NCBI GenBank assembly: GCA_002085465.1
Contig: NBML01000025.1
Location: 1 to 16,195, forward strand
Source: Desulfobacteraceae bacterium 4572_89
GTDB taxonomy: Bacteria > Desulfobacterota > Desulfobacteria > Desulfobacterales > Desulfobacteraceae
Direction: 5' to 3'
DNA: 16,195 nucleotides
In this document: one piece after another, positions 1 through 7,236 of the stretch
Numbering within the stretch: position 1 is the first letter of the stretch
Layout: every line of letters begins with the position of its first letter
The notes under the pieces: model-generated
The model's input: only the letters and a program-made list of their open reading frames with translations
What the model was told of the DNA's origin: nothing
Database searches by the model: none
Translations under genes and position numbers: made by a program

Positions 1-2
1 GC

Positions 3-1292
3 CTTTCTAAACTTTCCACTGAAACTGAAGAAGAATCAGAGGAAGTGATAATTGAAACCTCAGTCCTGCCTTTTATTACGTCTATGTTAACTTCCCTGGG
101 ATTTCCCCTGGAGGAAGTCAGCCAGATTATGTCCCAGGCAGACAGGGGGCAAAAAGGGATAAGCCTTGATGTAGTGATTGACCAACTCAAGGTCATTGAA
201 TCCCAATCCCTGTATACAGGTCAGCTATTTAAAACCCAGGAAGGGGATACTTACTATACGGGGCTGTTTGAACAATTGGGACTTGTGGTTCCTGAAACTA
301 ATACGTCCCGGCTTTCCTTGAATGGATTGATTTTTTCCCTTGAAACACTAAAACAAAAATTTGTTGAGGCGAAAAATAACACAAGTGAACCAGCCAAAAT
401 AAATTTGATCAATAATACAGATAGTTTGAATTCAGATATTGTGGTTAAAGAATCTTTTACCAATCTATTTGAATCACTTTTTAAATACCTGGATATTCAA
501 CCTGAAAAAACAAGTGTGCCTGAATTTTCCTATGAACAAATCAAAGAACAGTTTAAAAATGATTTATTAATCCCGGATAAAAACAATCCAAATAAAAAAG
601 GTCTCTTTTCCCAGGATACGATAAATCCTGGTGTTAAATCAGAGCAGGTTTTAAAAGAGGTTGAATCCATTTTGTCTGGAAAATCAGGCCCGGCAATAGA
701 TACCAAATCCCTTGCCAAGGGAGGAGAAGAAAATGTAAAGCTTCTTAATCCTGACATGGCCAAAGGAGGAGAAATTTCCCAGTTGGCAGCTTCGGACGTT
801 AAAACAGAATCCATGCCCCTGAATGTCCTTAAAATAAAAGCAACCCTTAATAATCTGCCAAATTATGTGATGAATCAGGTTGGGAAAAGTGTTGTCAGGG
901 CTATAAATCAGGGCGAAAATACTTTGAACCTACAGTTGAAGCCCCCGGAGCTTGGGCGATTGTTTATGACCATAGACAATGTAGGGAATTCCATGAAAGT
1001 AAGCATCATTACTGAAAATCATGTTGCCAAAGATATTTTAACTTCCAATATGGGTGAACTTAAAACTGTTCTGGCAAATGCCGGTATCAGTCTTGAAAAG
1101 TTTGATGTGGACATGGACAGTAATTTCAGGCAGTCCATGGCTGATGCAAAAAATCAATCAAGCCAATTTGGCAAGAAAAAACAGAATAAGGAAAATAATC
1201 TGTTTGATGCCGTTAATGCAGAAGGCAAGAATGACTTTACAGGTGGTATGATTGCCACAATCCAGAATGGATCATACCATTTCGTTGCATAA
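3..1292 (+). CDS. fliK: Flagellar hook-length control protein FliK (5' end cut by window edge)
   Basis: FliK is the exported molecular ruler that measures the growing hook and, through its C-terminal domain and FlhB, switches export from hook to filament substrates. The reading frame is open to the left edge, so the true start lies upstream. The GTG at 45 is unlikely to be the start: the frame before it is the same acidic, coding-like sequence. The first two thirds are low-similarity, Asn/Ser/Lys-rich linker, as expected of the ruler part. The conserved Flg_hook domain lies at about 860-1130, with the family signature LNLQLKPPELGRL at 931-969 followed by beta-rich sequence. A hydrophilic Gln/Asn/Lys tail ends the protein. 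A short internal repeat, AKGGE, occurs at 714-728 and 759-773. The stop codon overlaps the Shine-Dalgarno of flgD, so the two are probably co-transcribed. The identity rests on the C-terminal domain and the position before flgD-flgE. Confidence 0.9.
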   Translation, partial: LSKLSTETEEESEEVIIETSVLPFITSMLTSLGFPLEEVSQIMSQADRGQKGISLDVVIDQLKVIESQSLYTGQLFKTQEGDTYYTGLFEQLGLVVPETNTSRLSLNGLIFSLETLKQKFVEAKNNTSEPAKINLINNTDSLNSDIVVKESFTNLFESLFKYLDIQPEKTSVPEFSYEQIKEQFKNDLLIPDKNNPNKKGLFSQDTINPGVKSEQVLKEVESILSGKSGPAIDTKSLAKGGEENVKLLNPDMAKGGEISQLAASDVKTESMPLNVLKIKATLNNLPNYVMNQVGKSVVRAINQGENTLNLQLKPPELGRLFMTIDNVGNSMKVSIITENHVAKDILTSNMGELKTVLANAGISLEKFDVDMDSNFRQSMADAKNQSSQFGKKKQNKENNLFDAVNAEGKNDFTGGMIATIQNGSYHFVA

Positions 1293-1298
1293 AGGAGG
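1291..1298 (+). promoter_or_regulatory. Strong ribosome binding site of flgD
   Basis: AAAGGAGG lies five bases before the ATG at 1304 and overlaps the fliK stop codon. It is one of the best Shine-Dalgarno matches in the window and fixes the flgD start. Confidence 0.75.
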
Positions 1299-1303
1299 AC
1301 ACC

Positions 1304-2410
1304 ATGACTATAAGATCTACCGGAAATACATCCCTTGATACAATCACCAGTTTATATCAATCAAATTCAAATGAAGAAACTGCAAAAGCAGATGACCTTG
1401 GCAAAGATGATTTCCTGACCATGCTTGTGGCTCAGCTTCAGAATCAGGATCCTCTAAATCCCATGGAAGGTACTGATTTCTCAGCACAGCTGGCCCAGTT
1501 TTCATCTTTGGAACAATTGATGAACCTGAACGATTCCATGGATAGTCTGGCATCTTCTTTTTCCAATGAATCTGAAAGGGATTTGCTTGAATATATGGGT
1601 AAACAGGTCTCAGGCAAGGTCGATTCCATGCAGGTGGAAAACGGAACGGTTTCAGGTGGATTTTTCAGTTTATCAGAAAATGCAGACGTCATTGTTAACG
1701 TTATGGACGATTCCGGTCAAACCATTAAAACCCTTTATCAGGGTACAAAATCCACTGGTGCACATCTTGTCAATTGGGATGGTACTGATACCAACGGCAA
1801 TGCCATGGCTGACGGGACTTATAAATATGCAGTTCTTGCCAATACCGGTTACGGGTATCAGGAACTGCCCACAACGGTTTCAGGTAAGGTGGAAGGCATT
1901 GCCTACAGCAATGAAAAACCATACCTGGTGGTACAGGGAGTCCTGGTGGACCCTAAATCATTAACCTCAGTGGTGGATATTGACGATGAAAACATGTCTG
2001 CAGAATCTGTACTAAGCTATATTGGCAATACTATCAGCACGGATCAACCGATTCTTTCCGTTGAAAACGGATTGGTATCCGGAAGTGATCTGAGCTTTGA
2101 TCTTGAACAGCAGGAAGCTGCCACCATAAAAATTTATGATGCCTGGGACATTCTGGTTCAAACCATCTCCATTGATGAGATATCTGCGGTCCAGGGAGAA
2201 AATACGGTCAATTGGAATGCCATTGGTGACAACGGCTATGCAGTTGAGGATGGATTGTATTATTATACAGTGGAAACAGGATCTGGAACAGGCAGTATAT
2301 CTGTTTCAGAGGAGGTCACAGGGATTAGCTATGAAAATGGAAGCCAGTACCTTGTACTCAAGGATAGTGGAAGACTGGTGTCTATCTCCGGCATTACAGC
2401 AGTTAATTAG
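1304..2410 (+). CDS. flgD: Flagellar hook capping/assembly protein FlgD with duplicated C-terminal module
   Basis: FlgD forms the cap on which FlgE subunits polymerise during hook growth and is later discarded. Residues 33-80 are the conserved N-terminal hook-cap region, with DDFLTMLVAQLQNQDPLNP and the following FSSLEQL motif. The product has 368 residues, whereas typical FlgD has roughly 220-240. The excess is explained by two copies of the C-terminal module: residues 96-237 and 238-368. Both begin with Y-[MI]-G, continue with VENG-x-VSG, then an Ig-like beta segment ending in VNW(D/N), a D-G-x-Y-x-Y strand, and a final S-G/E-V-x-G-I-x-Y region ending in P/Q-YLV. The start is fixed by the strong AAAGGAGG. 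It sits 11 bases after fliK and 47 before flgE. The identity is secure from the N-terminal region; the duplication is seen directly by comparing the halves. Confidence 0.95.
   Translation: MTIRSTGNTSLDTITSLYQSNSNEETAKADDLGKDDFLTMLVAQLQNQDPLNPMEGTDFSAQLAQFSSLEQLMNLNDSMDSLASSFSNESERDLLEYMGKQVSGKVDSMQVENGTVSGGFFSLSENADVIVNVMDDSGQTIKTLYQGTKSTGAHLVNWDGTDTNGNAMADGTYKYAVLANTGYGYQELPTTVSGKVEGIAYSNEKPYLVVQGVLVDPKSLTSVVDIDDENMSAESVLSYIGNTISTDQPILSVENGLVSGSDLSFDLEQQEAATIKIYDAWDILVQTISIDEISAVQGENTVNWNAIGDNGYAVEDGLYYYTVETGSGTGSISVSEEVTGISYENGSQYLVLKDSGRLVSISGITAVN
1589..2407 (+). repeat. Tandem protein-level duplication inside flgD
   Basis: Residues 96-237 (1589-2014) and 238-368 (2015-2407) align over their full length. 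Matching landmarks are GKQVSG/GNTIST, VENGTVSG/VENGLVSG, HLVNWDGT/NTVNWNAI, ADGTYKYAV/EDGLYYYTV, VEGIAYSNEKPYLVV/VTGISYENGSQYLVL and the terminal SLTSV/SISGI. The DNA copies have diverged strongly, so the duplication is old. Confidence 0.8.
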
Positions 2411-2457
2411 ACAATAGAATCAGCATTTAAGTTTTATATAAGCACAGGAGAGAGGTT

Positions 2458-5256
2458 ATGTCTTTATCAAGTTCATTATTTACCGGTACCAGCGGCCTGA
2501 AAAACATGGGAAATGCATTACAGGTGGTTGGTAATAACATTGCCAATTTAAATACAGTTGGATTTAAAAAGGGCAGGTCAACCTTTGCAGACACCTTGTA
2601 CGAGAGTGTTGCCACTCAGGGAGGTACTGATCAGATGGGCCGTGGCATGGCAGTAGGAGATGTCTCCCAGAGTTTCAGCCAGGGATCTTTTGAATCCACC
2701 GGTAATACAACGGATCTTTCCATTGGCGGCGATGGTTTTTTTATCATGCGCCAGTCAAATTCTGAAAATACTTTCTATACAAGGGCGGGAAACTTTTTTT
2801 TTGATAAAGACGGGCAGTTGGTGAATCCTGAAGGATATATTGTTCAGGGCTGGGAACTTGATGAAGAAACAGGGGATGATTTGGGATCCATACAGGATAT
2901 AGTGCTGGAGGCTTTTACAAGTCCACCTAAAAAGAGTTCAAGAATTACAGCTGTAACCAATCTTGATTCCGATTCCAATAGCAGCTCAGTTGTTTTATCC
3001 AATAACTGGGACTCCAGCAGTGATGACTATCTTGCGGCCAATAATTATGAATATCAGACTGTTGTAAAGGTATATGATACCCTGGGAAGCACCCATGATG
3101 TATCTGTGTTTTACGATAAAAAATTAGGTACGGAATGGGAATATATTGTAACCTGTAATCCTGAAGAGGATCAACGGAATTCGGTTCAGGGTACTGATAG
3201 TCAAGGATTATTGGCCAGGGGAACAATTTTATTCAGCGAGAGCAGTGGTGATATCCTTGATTTTACAATGGATGAATTCACAGGACGTCTTGGTAACTTC
3301 CAGGCCAATGGTGTGAATACAATAGATGGTATTAATTATCAAATTCTCAACTATGATGAAATGCCCCTTGACGGCTATGGTTTTAATTTTGGATATGACG
3401 GAGCCTCATGGGATTTTGTGGATGTAGATAATAATGGTATAATAGAAGCAACTGAAAAACCAGACAATTATGCAAATGCCACAGTGGTTTATTCTGATAA
3501 CCAGGAAATTCGACTTGTATTGAACCAGACCTCACCTACACAGACTGATCCTGATATTATAATACAACTTGATCAACCAGCCGTGGCAACTGATTCATTT
3601 GGATTTGATATAAACAACAAAAATGATCTCCATGTGCAGGGCATTGAGGGGACTACATATTTTGGTGATACTGCAAATGATAATACCACTCTGGAGATCA
3701 ATGATCCCAGTGTTATGACCCATGATTCTAAAAATTTAAGCATTATCTGGAATCCCAATGTGGATGGGACCGGACAATGGTATTGGAGCAATCCGGAAAT
3801 AGCCGAGGATGCAGGGACTCTGGTTTCAGGAATAGCAATGACCAATAGTACCGGAGGTGCTCTTGCAACAACCGCAGCAACAACGGTTATAAATAATGCC
3901 GAAGATCTATCCATGTATGCTGAAAATATTAAGTTGAGGTATGATGGCGCTGAATGGGACTGGAATGATTCCATAAAAGCTGAAGATTTTACCAGCACCT
4001 ATGATTTTGTACCCACCAATGACCCAGCTTTGAGTATTATAACCCAGGGCTCTGAGGGCGCCATTGCAACGGATACTACGCTAACGACACCATCGTTATA
4101 TTGGTCGGGGAGTGAGTGGTCTTTATCTTCTGGGGCTGCAGTGACTTCAGCACAGATCGGTAATACATTCCTCGCAATCAGTACAGCTTCAAGCAGCTCC
4201 ACAGGAGTAGAATTTGATATCTGGTATACCAGCTCAGCTGACGCATCTACGATTCAATATACCTTCGGGTCTGCATTGACAACAGCATCAGGGCAGTCAA
4301 TCGGGTTTGTTATGGATCCTACTCCTCCACAGGAATATGCTGATGCCGTTATCAGTACATCCGGAACCCAGGCCTTTGGTATTGATTTTGACGGAGACAA
4401 TACCGATGATATTACTTTTAATCCAACTGCCGGAGGGGATACAGCAGCTGCCGACAGTCATTTTATTTTTAGTGTGGATCCGGATGTACCTCCTACTGAA
4501 TATACCAGCGCAACCTTAAAAGGGGATCAGGAAAAAGTTGTTATTGACCTTGACGGATCGGGAAATGATTCAGACAATGATGATATCAGATTTGTATTTG
4601 ATGATCCTTTAAAATATGGAACAAGTACCCATCCCTATAACGATAGAAGTGAGATTGATTTTGATATACTCGGGTCCACTGCATGGACTGAAGTGGATAC
4701 AAACGATATAGAACAAACCGGGTATTTCAGTTTTACAACTGATTTTCTGGGAGGAGAATATGGGTCCACTGAAAATGATATAGAACTTGACCTGGGAACC
4801 ATGTATGTTGGCAGTAATTTTGTAAATGATTCTTTGTCAACAACCCAATATTCAAAATCTTCATCCACAGTATATCAGGATGCAGACGGATATGCTGCAG
4901 GAGATCTTCAGGGGGTTGATGTGGCATCGGATGGTGTAATGACCGGGATATATTCCAACGGGCAGCTGATACCTCTTTTCAGGGTGGGTCTGGCCAAGTT
5001 TTTAAATAATTATGGATTGTCAAATGAGGGGGGGAACCTTTTCCGGGAAACCAGGGATAGTGGCGGTGCCATCACCAACAAACCAGGTGAAAACGGTCTT
5101 GGAACCATAGCACCCAACTCCCTTGAAATGTCAAATGTTGATATCTCTGAAGAGTTTGTTGCCCTGATTACAAACCAGAGGGGGTTCCAGGCAAATTCCA
5201 AAACAATCACCACAATTGATGATATGATGTCCACTGTTATTCAGATGAAACGGTAG
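2458..5256 (+). CDS. flgE: Flagellar hook protein FlgE, very long form
   Basis: FlgE polymerises into the hook, the universal joint between rod and filament. Residues 1-100 are a standard D0/D1 region, with SSLFTGTSGLKNMGNALQVV, NNIANLNTVGFKKGR and later DLSIGGDGFFIM. The last 45 residues are the matching C-terminal D0 helix (SNVDISEEFVALITNQRGFQ, then a T-x-DDM ending). The product has 932 residues against about 400 in enteric bacteria. The extra length, roughly residues 300-790, is surface-domain insert rich in Asp, Ser, Thr and Trp. It contains a perfect EF-hand-type loop (residues 322-333), a related pair of Asp-rich units about 55 residues apart (around 623-677 and 678-732), and several short Y/W-D-G-x-x-W motifs. 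The ATG at 2458 follows GGAGAGAGG at a normal distance. Large hook proteins are known in some other flagellate lineages; what the insert does here is not shown by the sequence. Confidence 0.96.
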   Translation: MSLSSSLFTGTSGLKNMGNALQVVGNNIANLNTVGFKKGRSTFADTLYESVATQGGTDQMGRGMAVGDVSQSFSQGSFESTGNTTDLSIGGDGFFIMRQSNSENTFYTRAGNFFFDKDGQLVNPEGYIVQGWELDEETGDDLGSIQDIVLEAFTSPPKKSSRITAVTNLDSDSNSSSVVLSNNWDSSSDDYLAANNYEYQTVVKVYDTLGSTHDVSVFYDKKLGTEWEYIVTCNPEEDQRNSVQGTDSQGLLARGTILFSESSGDILDFTMDEFTGRLGNFQANGVNTIDGINYQILNYDEMPLDGYGFNFGYDGASWDFVDVDNNGIIEATEKPDNYANATVVYSDNQEIRLVLNQTSPTQTDPDIIIQLDQPAVATDSFGFDINNKNDLHVQGIEGTTYFGDTANDNTTLEINDPSVMTHDSKNLSIIWNPNVDGTGQWYWSNPEIAEDAGTLVSGIAMTNSTGGALATTAATTVINNAEDLSMYAENIKLRYDGAEWDWNDSIKAEDFTSTYDFVPTNDPALSIITQGSEGAIATDTTLTTPSLYWSGSEWSLSSGAAVTSAQIGNTFLAISTASSSSTGVEFDIWYTSSADASTIQYTFGSALTTASGQSIGFVMDPTPPQEYADAVISTSGTQAFGIDFDGDNTDDITFNPTAGGDTAAADSHFIFSVDPDVPPTEYTSATLKGDQEKVVIDLDGSGNDSDNDDIRFVFDDPLKYGTSTHPYNDRSEIDFDILGSTAWTEVDTNDIEQTGYFSFTTDFLGGEYGSTENDIELDLGTMYVGSNFVNDSLSTTQYSKSSSTVYQDADGYAAGDLQGVDVASDGVMTGIYSNGQLIPLFRVGLAKFLNNYGLSNEGGNLFRETRDSGGAITNKPGENGLGTIAPNSLEMSNVDISEEFVALITNQRGFQANSKTITTIDDMMSTVIQMKR
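3421..3456 (+). other. EF-hand-type calcium loop encoded within flgE
   Basis: Residues 322-333 of FlgE read DVDNNGIIEATE. This matches the 12-residue EF-hand loop pattern, with acidic or amide side chains at positions 1, 3, 5 and 9, Gly at 6, Ile at 8 and Glu at 12. The match is seen directly. Calcium binding is inference, and the flanks look beta-rich rather than helical, so it may be an isolated dockerin-like loop. Confidence 0.5.
4306..4635 (+). repeat. Two related ~55-residue units in the FlgE insert
   Basis: The units run roughly over residues 617-671 and 672-726. Shared landmarks are M/V-D-P-x-x-PP-x-EY (PPQEY at 623-627 and PPTEY at 678-682, exactly 55 apart) and an I-D-x-D-G-x-x-x-D-D-I acidic stretch starting at residues 642 and 696, followed by a short aromatic strand. 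A more distant third copy may start at PDNYANA near residue 335. The repeat is degenerate and visible only at protein level. Confidence 0.55.
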
Positions 5257-5263
5257 TTTGTGA

Positions 5264-5301
5264 CTGCTGCTGTCCTGTCATAGGGAATAGGGCAGCAGCA
5301 G
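5264..5301 (+). terminator. Hairpin just downstream of flgE, possible terminator or 3' end stabiliser
   Basis: CTGCTGCTGTCC (5264-5275) pairs with GGGCAGCAGCAG (5290-5301). This gives a 12-bp stem with one G-U pair and a 14-base loop, starting 8 bases after the flgE stop. No run of T follows, so it is not a classic intrinsic terminator. It could be a Rho-assisted terminator or a 3' end that protects the hook mRNA. Confidence 0.45.
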
Positions 5302-5380
5302 ACCTGATCTATTTCCAGGAATCATATGGATGAGGGTTTATCTGGAGATGTCAAAAAATTGACTTAATTAATTTTTGTCT

Positions 5381-5412
5381 GACACTTTTTCATCTTTTTT
5401 AAGCAAAGTGTC
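5381..5412. promoter_or_regulatory. Spaced inverted repeat, candidate enhancer-binding site upstream of the fliL promoter
   Basis: GACACTTT and AAAGTGTC form a perfect 8-bp inverted repeat with a 16-base AT-rich spacer. Its centre is about 140 bases upstream of the -24 element at 5535. That distance suits a sigma-54 activator of the NtrC/FlrC type. It has no T-tract on either strand, which argues against a terminator. The binding role is inference. Confidence 0.3.
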
Positions 5413-5534
5413 CTGGCCCACTTTCCCCAAGTTTTTTTCTTCCCATAAAATGTTTTGTAACATTTGGCATATAATCCCCATAATTGCCAATAATCTTTCT
5501 CTTCCCCACAATATCTGATAAAAGAAACAATGCG

Positions 5535-5550
5535 TGGCATAAGGATTGCT
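5535..5550 (+). promoter_or_regulatory. Sigma-54 (RpoN) -24/-12 promoter for fliL and the genes behind it
   Basis: TGGCATAAGGATTGCT matches the sigma-54 consensus TGGCACGNNNNTTGCW at all fixed positions except two (C to T and G to A). The GG and GC dinucleotides have the required 10-base spacing. Transcription would start near 5561, leaving a leader of about 70 bases before the fliL start. Sigma-54 control of mid-class flagellar genes is well known in polar-flagellate Proteobacteria. Confidence 0.75.
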
Positions 5551-5631
5551 ATGTTATATATCAATTATATCAATTCATGTGCCAATTAATATATCAAGAG
5601 CAAATAACCTGTCTATAAAACGGGAGATATT

Positions 5632-6234
5632 TTGACTGAAGATCTGTTAGAGGAAATTGATGAGGACAGCAGGGGTGAAACACTGCTTCAAGATCAGGCC
5701 CAGGATACCTTGAAAAAGAAATCATTGGTTAAAAGAATGCTTGGATCAAAAAAAAAGCTTGTCCTGGTTGTCTTGATTGTCGTTTTTATGGCTGGCACAA
5801 TGGCAGGGGCCTGGTTTTTCTTTTTTAAGGGGTCTGGGCAGAAGGGTCCCACATCTATTGAAACCAAGGATACACAAGAGAGTGGTAAGACTGCCCTTGA
5901 CCAACCTGATAAAGAATATGAGATGGTTTTTGATGATATTGTCGAATTTGAACCTTTTGAACGTATTAATCTGAAAGGGAATTCATCTGTGGGGCTTGTC
6001 AGTATTACACTTTCCCTGGAATTAATGGATCACCGCTATAGAAAACAGATGTATGCAATGAAGGACAGAATCAGGAAAATTGTCATGGGTCAGGTGAAGG
6101 AAATGGAATGGCTTGAGTTAAGAAATCCAGAGGGTAAAATTAAATTAAAATATGAGTTGCTCAAGCAGATTAATTCTATTTTCCCCAAGGTTATGGTTAG
6201 AAATATTTATTTCACAGAATTTATAATGCAGTGA
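5632..6234 (+). CDS. fliL: Flagellar basal body-associated protein FliL
   Basis: FliL is a single-pass inner-membrane protein whose periplasmic stomatin-like domain surrounds the stator and supports torque. The 200-residue product has a charged cytoplasmic N-terminus (1-42), one strong transmembrane helix at about 43-65 ending in WFFFF, a polar linker, and a periplasmic domain from about residue 100. It ends in the family-typical pattern: a charged K-D-R-I-R-K helix, then L-K-x-E-L-L-K-Q-I-N and VRNIYFTEFIMQ. I accept the TTG at 5632 as start: GGGAG lies five bases before it and no in-frame ATG occurs before the membrane segment. It is the first gene after the sigma-54 promoter and is followed seven bases later by fliM. 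Confidence 0.93.
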   Translation: MTEDLLEEIDEDSRGETLLQDQAQDTLKKKSLVKRMLGSKKKLVLVVLIVVFMAGTMAGAWFFFFKGSGQKGPTSIETKDTQESGKTALDQPDKEYEMVFDDIVEFEPFERINLKGNSSVGLVSITLSLELMDHRYRKQMYAMKDRIRKIVMGQVKEMEWLELRNPEGKIKLKYELLKQINSIFPKVMVRNIYFTEFIMQ

Positions 6235-6241
6235 TGGTGCT

Positions 6242-7234
6242 ATGAGCGAAATTCTATCCCAGGACGAAGTTGACAGCCTGTTAGATGGACTGGATTCCGG
6301 TGAAGTCGAAACCCCGGCCGAAGTAGAAAAATCCGAGCCGGTTGAAGGGATAACTGCCTATGATTTTACCAGCCAGGATAAGGTGGTCAGGGCAAGAATG
6401 CCCACCTTTGATGTCATTAATGAAAGGCTTTCCAGGGAATTTCGAACCACCTTGTCATCCCTGTTGCAGACCAATGTGGATGTCAGTGCCAACCCCTTTG
6501 ATACCCTGAAGTTTTCTGAATTTGTAAGAAGCCTTCCAGTACCCACAAGTCTACATGTTTTCCGGATGGAGCCTTTAAGAGGGCATGGCCTGGTTGTCTT
6601 TGAAAGTCAGTTGGTTTACAACCTTATTGATACATTTTTCGGGGGGGAAGCCCTGGGAAAAGCCCGTGTGGAGGGCAGGGAATTCACCAGGATAGAAGAG
6701 GTCATGATTAAAAAGGCCGTAATTTCGGTATTGGAAAATATTGAAGTTTCCTGGACGCCCATTGAAAAGGTTAGAGCTTCACTTATCAGATCTGAGATGA
6801 ATCCCCAGTTCACCGCCATTGTCCTGCCTACAGATTTGGTTATTGTGACCCGGTTTGAAATAGAACTGGAACAGGCAGCCGGAAACCTGGTGGTCTGCTA
6901 TCCCTATTCAATGATTGAACCCTTGAGGAATAAACTGGCATCTGGTGTCCAGGCAGAAATTGAGGAGGTCGATACAAACTGGCGCAGAATGATAAAAGAA
7001 GTGATACTTAAGTCTGAAGTGAACCTTAAAATTCAGCTGGGTAAAACAGAAATAACCGGTGAAAAACTGCTTTACATGCAGAAAGGGGATGTGATCCAGC
7101 TGAATAATGATGCCTCTGAGCCATTGTCCTGTTTTGTGGACGGCCTGGAAAAAATGACTGGATATATAGGCGTTCAAAGAGGATTCCAAGCATTTAAAAT
7201 AAAAGAAAAAATAATAACAGATTGTGAGAATTAA
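6242..7234 (+). CDS. fliM: Flagellar motor switch protein FliM
   Basis: FliM is the C-ring protein that binds phosphorylated CheY and transmits the switch signal to FliG and FliN. Residues 4-14 (ILSQDEVDSLL) are the CheY-P binding peptide. A flexible acidic linker follows, then the CheC-like middle domain at about 40-230. The last ~85 residues are the SPOA domain that packs with FliN. In the middle domain, the FliG-binding loop usually written GGxG reads GGEA here (residues 134-137), followed by the normal RVEGREFTRIEE. The length of 330 is normal. The ATG is seven bases after fliL, and fliN starts two bases after its stop. The docking peptide closely resembles the repeated motif in the gene at 15863. 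Confidence 0.97.
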   Translation: MSEILSQDEVDSLLDGLDSGEVETPAEVEKSEPVEGITAYDFTSQDKVVRARMPTFDVINERLSREFRTTLSSLLQTNVDVSANPFDTLKFSEFVRSLPVPTSLHVFRMEPLRGHGLVVFESQLVYNLIDTFFGGEALGKARVEGREFTRIEEVMIKKAVISVLENIEVSWTPIEKVRASLIRSEMNPQFTAIVLPTDLVIVTRFEIELEQAAGNLVVCYPYSMIEPLRNKLASGVQAEIEEVDTNWRRMIKEVILKSEVNLKIQLGKTEITGEKLLYMQKGDVIQLNNDASEPLSCFVDGLEKMTGYIGVQRGFQAFKIKEKIITDCEN

Positions 7235-7236
7235 AC

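Larger units (their letters stand above)
5257..5631. other. 375-base non-coding regulatory interval between flgE and fliL
   Basis: No convincing gene lies here. In order it holds a hairpin (5264-5301), a 14-bp palindrome GTCAA-AAAA-TTGAC (5350-5363), a spaced inverted repeat GACACTTT/AAAGTGTC (5381-5388 and 5405-5412), an AT- and pyrimidine-rich tract, a sigma-54 promoter (5535-5550) and the fliL leader. The leader carries a direct repeat TATATCAAT at 5557-5565 and 5566-5574. The interval divides the hook operon from the switch/export operon. Confidence 0.7.

Noticed and set aside
45..47. GTG as the true start of fliK
   Set aside because: The frame continues upstream to the window edge with similar acidic coding sequence, and the only purine-rich stretch directly abuts the GTG.
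714..773. Two GGAGGAGAA stretches in fliK as internal ribosome sites
   Set aside because: The first leads to an ATG followed at once by a stop, and the second has no start codon at a usable distance. They simply encode the AKGGE repeat.
3573..3998. Minus-strand open frame of 141 codons within flgE
   Set aside because: It lies wholly inside flgE, has no recognisable domain, and is explained by the codon use of the plus strand.
5464..5487. TTGGCATATAATCCCCATAATTGCC considered as a second sigma-54 or a sigma-70 promoter
   Set aside because: The GG to GC spacing is far too long for sigma-54. The TATAAT has no acceptable -35 at 16-18 bases.
5364..5564. Minus-strand open frame of 66 codons in the flgE-fliL gap, with an internal MPRI resembling the start of some REP-associated transposases
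   Set aside because: Beyond MPRI nothing matches that family. All three minus frames are rather open here because of composition, there is no Shine-Dalgarno, and the frame covers the sigma-54 promoter.
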